Notes under the pieces: generated by a model
The model's database searches: none
Told to the model about the DNA's origin: nothing
Seen by the model: only the letters and a program-made list of their open reading frames with translations
Origin: DASQGA01 sp963762085
GTDB lineage: Bacteria; Actinomycetota; Thermoleophilia; Gaiellales; Gaiellaceae
Reading direction: 5' to 3'
Length of the DNA: 64,000 nucleotides
NCBI GenBank assembly: GCA_963762085.1
Contig: CAVXJD010000004.1
Span: 186,001-250,000, forward strand
Made by a program: the position numbers and the translations under genes
Shown: positions 61,870 to 64,000 of the stretch, piece after piece
How positions within the stretch are numbered: the stretch's first letter is position 1
Layout of the letters: every line of letters starts with the position of its first letter

Positions 61870-62094
61870 ATGATCTATTGCGTCGTCCCTGCCGAGCTCG
61901 AGAATCAGCTGTTCGCAAAGCTCGTCGAGCATTACAAGGACAACGAGAATGTGACCGTGATCATTGACCGGCGCTCGGGCCCGGACCGGCGGAATGCGGC
62001 CGCGAACGCTCCCGGCGGGAAGCGCCAGGTCCGCGACCGCCGGCGCTCCCGTATCCCCGGGACGTTTCCGGCCACCGACGCGCCCGACGATTGA
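61870..62094 (+). CDS. Small basic protein with DRRSGPDRR motif
   Basis: The 74-residue protein has a short folded-looking N-terminus (MIYCVVPAELENQLFAKLVEHY) and a basic tail with VIIDRRSGPDRRN and VRDRRRSRIP. RRSGxDRR motifs also precede PilZ domains and occur in small actinobacterial proteins of unknown role. Its stop overlaps the next start (TTGA), so translation is coupled. Confidence 0.65.
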   Translation: MIYCVVPAELENQLFAKLVEHYKDNENVTVIIDRRSGPDRRNAAANAPGGKRQVRDRRRSRIPGTFPATDAPDD

Positions 62095-62420
62095 TCGTCA
62101 GGCTCGTCCTCTGGAGTCTGGCGGACTCGAAGACGACGATCGAGGAGCTCCGTCGATTTCTCCGTGACGAGTTCGTCGACCAGTTCGAAGACGTACCGGG
62201 GCTCCGCTTGAAAGCGTGGATCTCGGACGAGGTAACCGAGCGTTGGGGGGCGGTGTACTTCTGGGAGTCGCGGGAGGCAGCCGACCAGGTGCTGCCGAGC
62301 CGCGTCCGCGAGTTGATCGGCAAGGACCCCGACATTGGGGAGGAGTTCGAGGTCGAGGCGACCATCGAGGGTCACTTCGACTTCGCGGAGCTCTCGCGGC
62401 TCGGCCTCGCGTTCGAGTAG
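62091..62420 (+). CDS. YdhR-like ferredoxin-fold (dimeric alpha-beta barrel) protein
   Basis: The 109-residue protein reads like the putative monooxygenase YdhR or ABM group: strand VRLVLWSL, helix EELRRFLRDEF, PGLRLKAWISDEVTERWGAVYFWESREAADQVL and a GHFDFAEL end. It starts at TTG, overlapping the upstream gene by four bases. The function is uncertain. Confidence 0.65.
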   Translation: MIVRLVLWSLADSKTTIEELRRFLRDEFVDQFEDVPGLRLKAWISDEVTERWGAVYFWESREAADQVLPSRVRELIGKDPDIGEEFEVEATIEGHFDFAELSRLGLAFE

Positions 62421-62429
62421 CGCCAGCCT

Positions 62430-62699
62430 CTAAGTCTCGACGTCCGGGTCGATCTCGTCTGCGCGACGGGCGTGAGACTGGGCAACCTGCCGCTCCTCTC
62501 TCGCGCGCTCCGCCTGCTCCTCCGCGAGCGCTTCCCGTTCCGCGGCCTTTCGAGCACGCGCCTCCGCTTCTCCGCGCAGCTCTCCCGCTTCCTCGCGCCG
62601 GCTCTCGAGCCTCTTCTCACGTCCCTTTATCGCTGCGAAGAGGAGAAGCACTAGGACGACGACTACCGCAACGATCACGATGATCAGCCAGGTTTCCAC
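62430..62699 (-). CDS. Single-pass membrane protein with coiled-coil tail
   Basis: From a GTG at 62699 preceded by GGAAGGAATGCC, the 89-residue protein has one N-terminal membrane helix (LIIVIVAVVVVLVLLLFAAI) and a highly charged coiled coil (residues 30-85). Its function is not known. It converges with the YdhR-like gene and diverges from the aldehyde dehydrogenase. Confidence 0.75.
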   Translation of the reverse strand: METWLIIVIVAVVVVLVLLLFAAIKGREKRLESRREEAGELRGEAEARARKAAEREALAEEQAERAREERQVAQSHARRADEIDPDVET

Positions 62700-62802
62700 G
62701 GCATTCCTTCCGTCGATTCGTTTCCCCCGGTAGGCGTCATACCCGTGTCCGGCGGCGTGAACACCCTGGATAGGATGGGCTGAAATCGACCAGGGGAGCC
62801 AG

Positions 62803-64000
62803 ATGGCGCTGCTTGGCACGAAGACGTACCGCAACTACATCGGAGGCGAGTGGGTAGAGGCCGCCGGCGGCGGGACGTTCGAGACGAAGAACCCCGCTAC
62901 CGGAAAGGTGCTCGGCGTCTTTCCGAGCTCGGGTGTTGAGGACATGGACAGGGCGGTCGCGGCTGCCAAGGACGCCTACGAGCGCTGGCGACTGGTGCCC
63001 GCTCCGAAGCGCGGGGAGATTCTCTTCCGCGTCGCCCAGATCTTCGCCGAGCGCAAGGACGACCTGGCCGCGGAGATGACGCAGGAGATGGGCAAGGTCC
63101 GGCCCGAGGCTGCCGGGGACGTTCAGGAAGCGATCGACATGACGTACTACATGGCGGGCGAGGGGAGGCGCCTCTTCGGGCACACGACTCCCTCCGAGCT
63201 CCGCGACAAGTTCATGATGTCGACCCGGAATCCGGTCGGTGTTGTCGGCGCGATCACGCCCTGGAACTTCCCGATCGCGATTCCCAGTTGGAAAATCACG
63301 CCGGCGCTGGTCTGCGGCAACACCGTCGTCCTGAAGCCCGCAGCGGAAACGTCCCTCCTGGCGGAGCGCTTCGTGGAGATCTTCGAGGAGGCTGGGCTGC
63401 CGCCGGGTGTCCTGAACATCGTCCACGGGTCAGGGAAGACGGTCGGCGCACACCTCGTGCGGCACCCCGACGTTCCCTTGATCACGTTCACGGGCTCACA
63501 CGAAGTCGGGGTCCAGGTGACGCAGAACGCGGCTCCGCTCCTGAAGCACGTCCACCTCGAGCTTGGCGGCAAGAACGCGATCATCGTCATGGACGATGCC
63601 GACGTCGACCTGACCGTCGACGGCGTCCTCTGGTCCGCTTTTGGAACCTCCGGGCAACGTTGTACGGCTGCGAGCCGCGTCATCGCGCACGAACGCGTTT
63701 ACGACGAGCTCCGGTCGAAGCTCGTCGCCCGCGCCGAGAAGATGCAGCTCGGGAACGGCCTGGACGAGGACACTGACGTGGGGCCGGTCATCAACCAGGC
63801 CGCCCTGGACAAGATCCACTCCTACACGGAGATCGGGAAGAGCGAAGGAGCGACGCTCGAGACCGGGGGCGAGATCGCGACGGAGAACGGCCTGGACAAG
63901 GGTTTCTTCTACCGGCCGACCGTGTTCGGCGACGTCGAGCCGGGTATGCGGATCGCCCAGGAGGAGATCTTCGGGCCGACGACTGCGCTCATCCGCGCCT
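62803..64000 (+). CDS. NAD(P)-dependent aldehyde dehydrogenase (partial, runs off the window)
   Basis: The first 399 residues are present. The N-terminal NYIGGEWVEA, AITPWNFPIAIPSWKITPAL, GNTVVLKPA, ITFTGSHEVG, the catalytic Glu in LELGGKNA and the catalytic Cys in GQRCTAASR mark an active ALDH, resembling the succinate/alpha-ketoglutarate semialdehyde and aminoadipate semialdehyde groups. The last residues (EEIFGPTTALIRA) lie shortly before the usual C-terminus, so about 80-90 residues are missing. An AGGGGAGCCAG site precedes the ATG. Confidence 0.92.
   Translation, partial: MALLGTKTYRNYIGGEWVEAAGGGTFETKNPATGKVLGVFPSSGVEDMDRAVAAAKDAYERWRLVPAPKRGEILFRVAQIFAERKDDLAAEMTQEMGKVRPEAAGDVQEAIDMTYYMAGEGRRLFGHTTPSELRDKFMMSTRNPVGVVGAITPWNFPIAIPSWKITPALVCGNTVVLKPAAETSLLAERFVEIFEEAGLPPGVLNIVHGSGKTVGAHLVRHPDVPLITFTGSHEVGVQVTQNAAPLLKHVHLELGGKNAIIVMDDADVDLTVDGVLWSAFGTSGQRCTAASRVIAHERVYDELRSKLVARAEKMQLGNGLDEDTDVGPVINQAALDKIHSYTEIGKSEGATLETGGEIATENGLDKGFFYRPTVFGDVEPGMRIAQEEIFGPTTALIRA

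Noticed and set aside
1..64000. CRISPR arrays, toxin-antitoxin pairs, restriction systems, phage structural genes or transposases
   Set aside because: No regularly spaced repeats and no proteins of these families were found; the only mobile-element trace is the repeat at tRNA-Trp.

Overview
The window looks like chromosome of a high-GC actinobacterium. The housekeeping gene order (rpmB, fatty-acid kinase, recG-rsmD-coaD, yceD-rpmF-plsX-acpP-rnc-smc-ftsY, ffh-rpsP-khpA-rimM-trmD-lepB-rplS-rnhB-yraN-yifB-dprA), many GTG starts and many apparently leaderless transcripts fit a deep-branching lineage such as Thermoleophilia. That placement is inference from protein character; no search was run.

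Layout. 1-24.3 kb is a compact plus-strand housekeeping block for translation, lipid precursors, SRP/secretion, chromosome maintenance and DNA uptake, interrupted only by a minus-strand MFS gene and a dodecin. 24.3-28.7 kb is a minus-strand catabolic operon: PLP lyase, amidohydrolase, enolase-superfamily enzyme, formaldehyde-activating-enzyme homologue and Zn alcohol dehydrogenase. A second Zn dehydrogenase and a VOC protein diverge from it. 30.3-30.7 kb holds a decayed piece of an M20 peptidase gene next to an intact one. 30.7-44.3 kb is a long minus-strand array. Read in transcription order it is: MetE-core methyltransferase, HAL-like lyase, GNAT, BHMT-like methyltransferase, FAD amine oxidase, nucleoside hydrolase, Tat lipoprotein peptide-binding protein, two permeases, a fused double ATPase and an M20 peptidase. 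An ATP-grasp ligase diverges from it at 44.4 kb. 45.5-53.2 kb carries exporters (two DHA2 MFS, one MMPL), an ECF sigma factor, a STAS protein and a cupin. 53.3-58 kb has a NarL-type two-component pair, a truncated histidine kinase and a small region bounded by a ~145-bp imperfect direct repeat that includes part of tRNA-Trp. 58-64 kb has a WhiG/FliA-type sigma factor, an EF-G-like GTPase, small conserved proteins and the start of an aldehyde dehydrogenase.

Most striking. The HAL-family lyase at 41763-43199 keeps the fold's other active-site positions, but the Ala-Ser-Gly triad that makes the MIO electrophile is replaced by Gln-Ala-Asp. It sits among two homocysteine-type methyltransferases, an amine oxidase and a peptide importer. 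This suggests an uncharacterised route for a methylated or betaine-type amino acid, with MIO-free elimination like that described for ergothionase.

Quality. At least seven genes are broken by what look like one-base indels (bicupin, smc, oppDF, oppB twice, binding protein, FAD oxidase), several in short homopolymers. Some genes lack ATG/GTG/TTG starts. Sequencing error is the simplest cause of the indels, so these genes are annotated as full-length with frameshifts.
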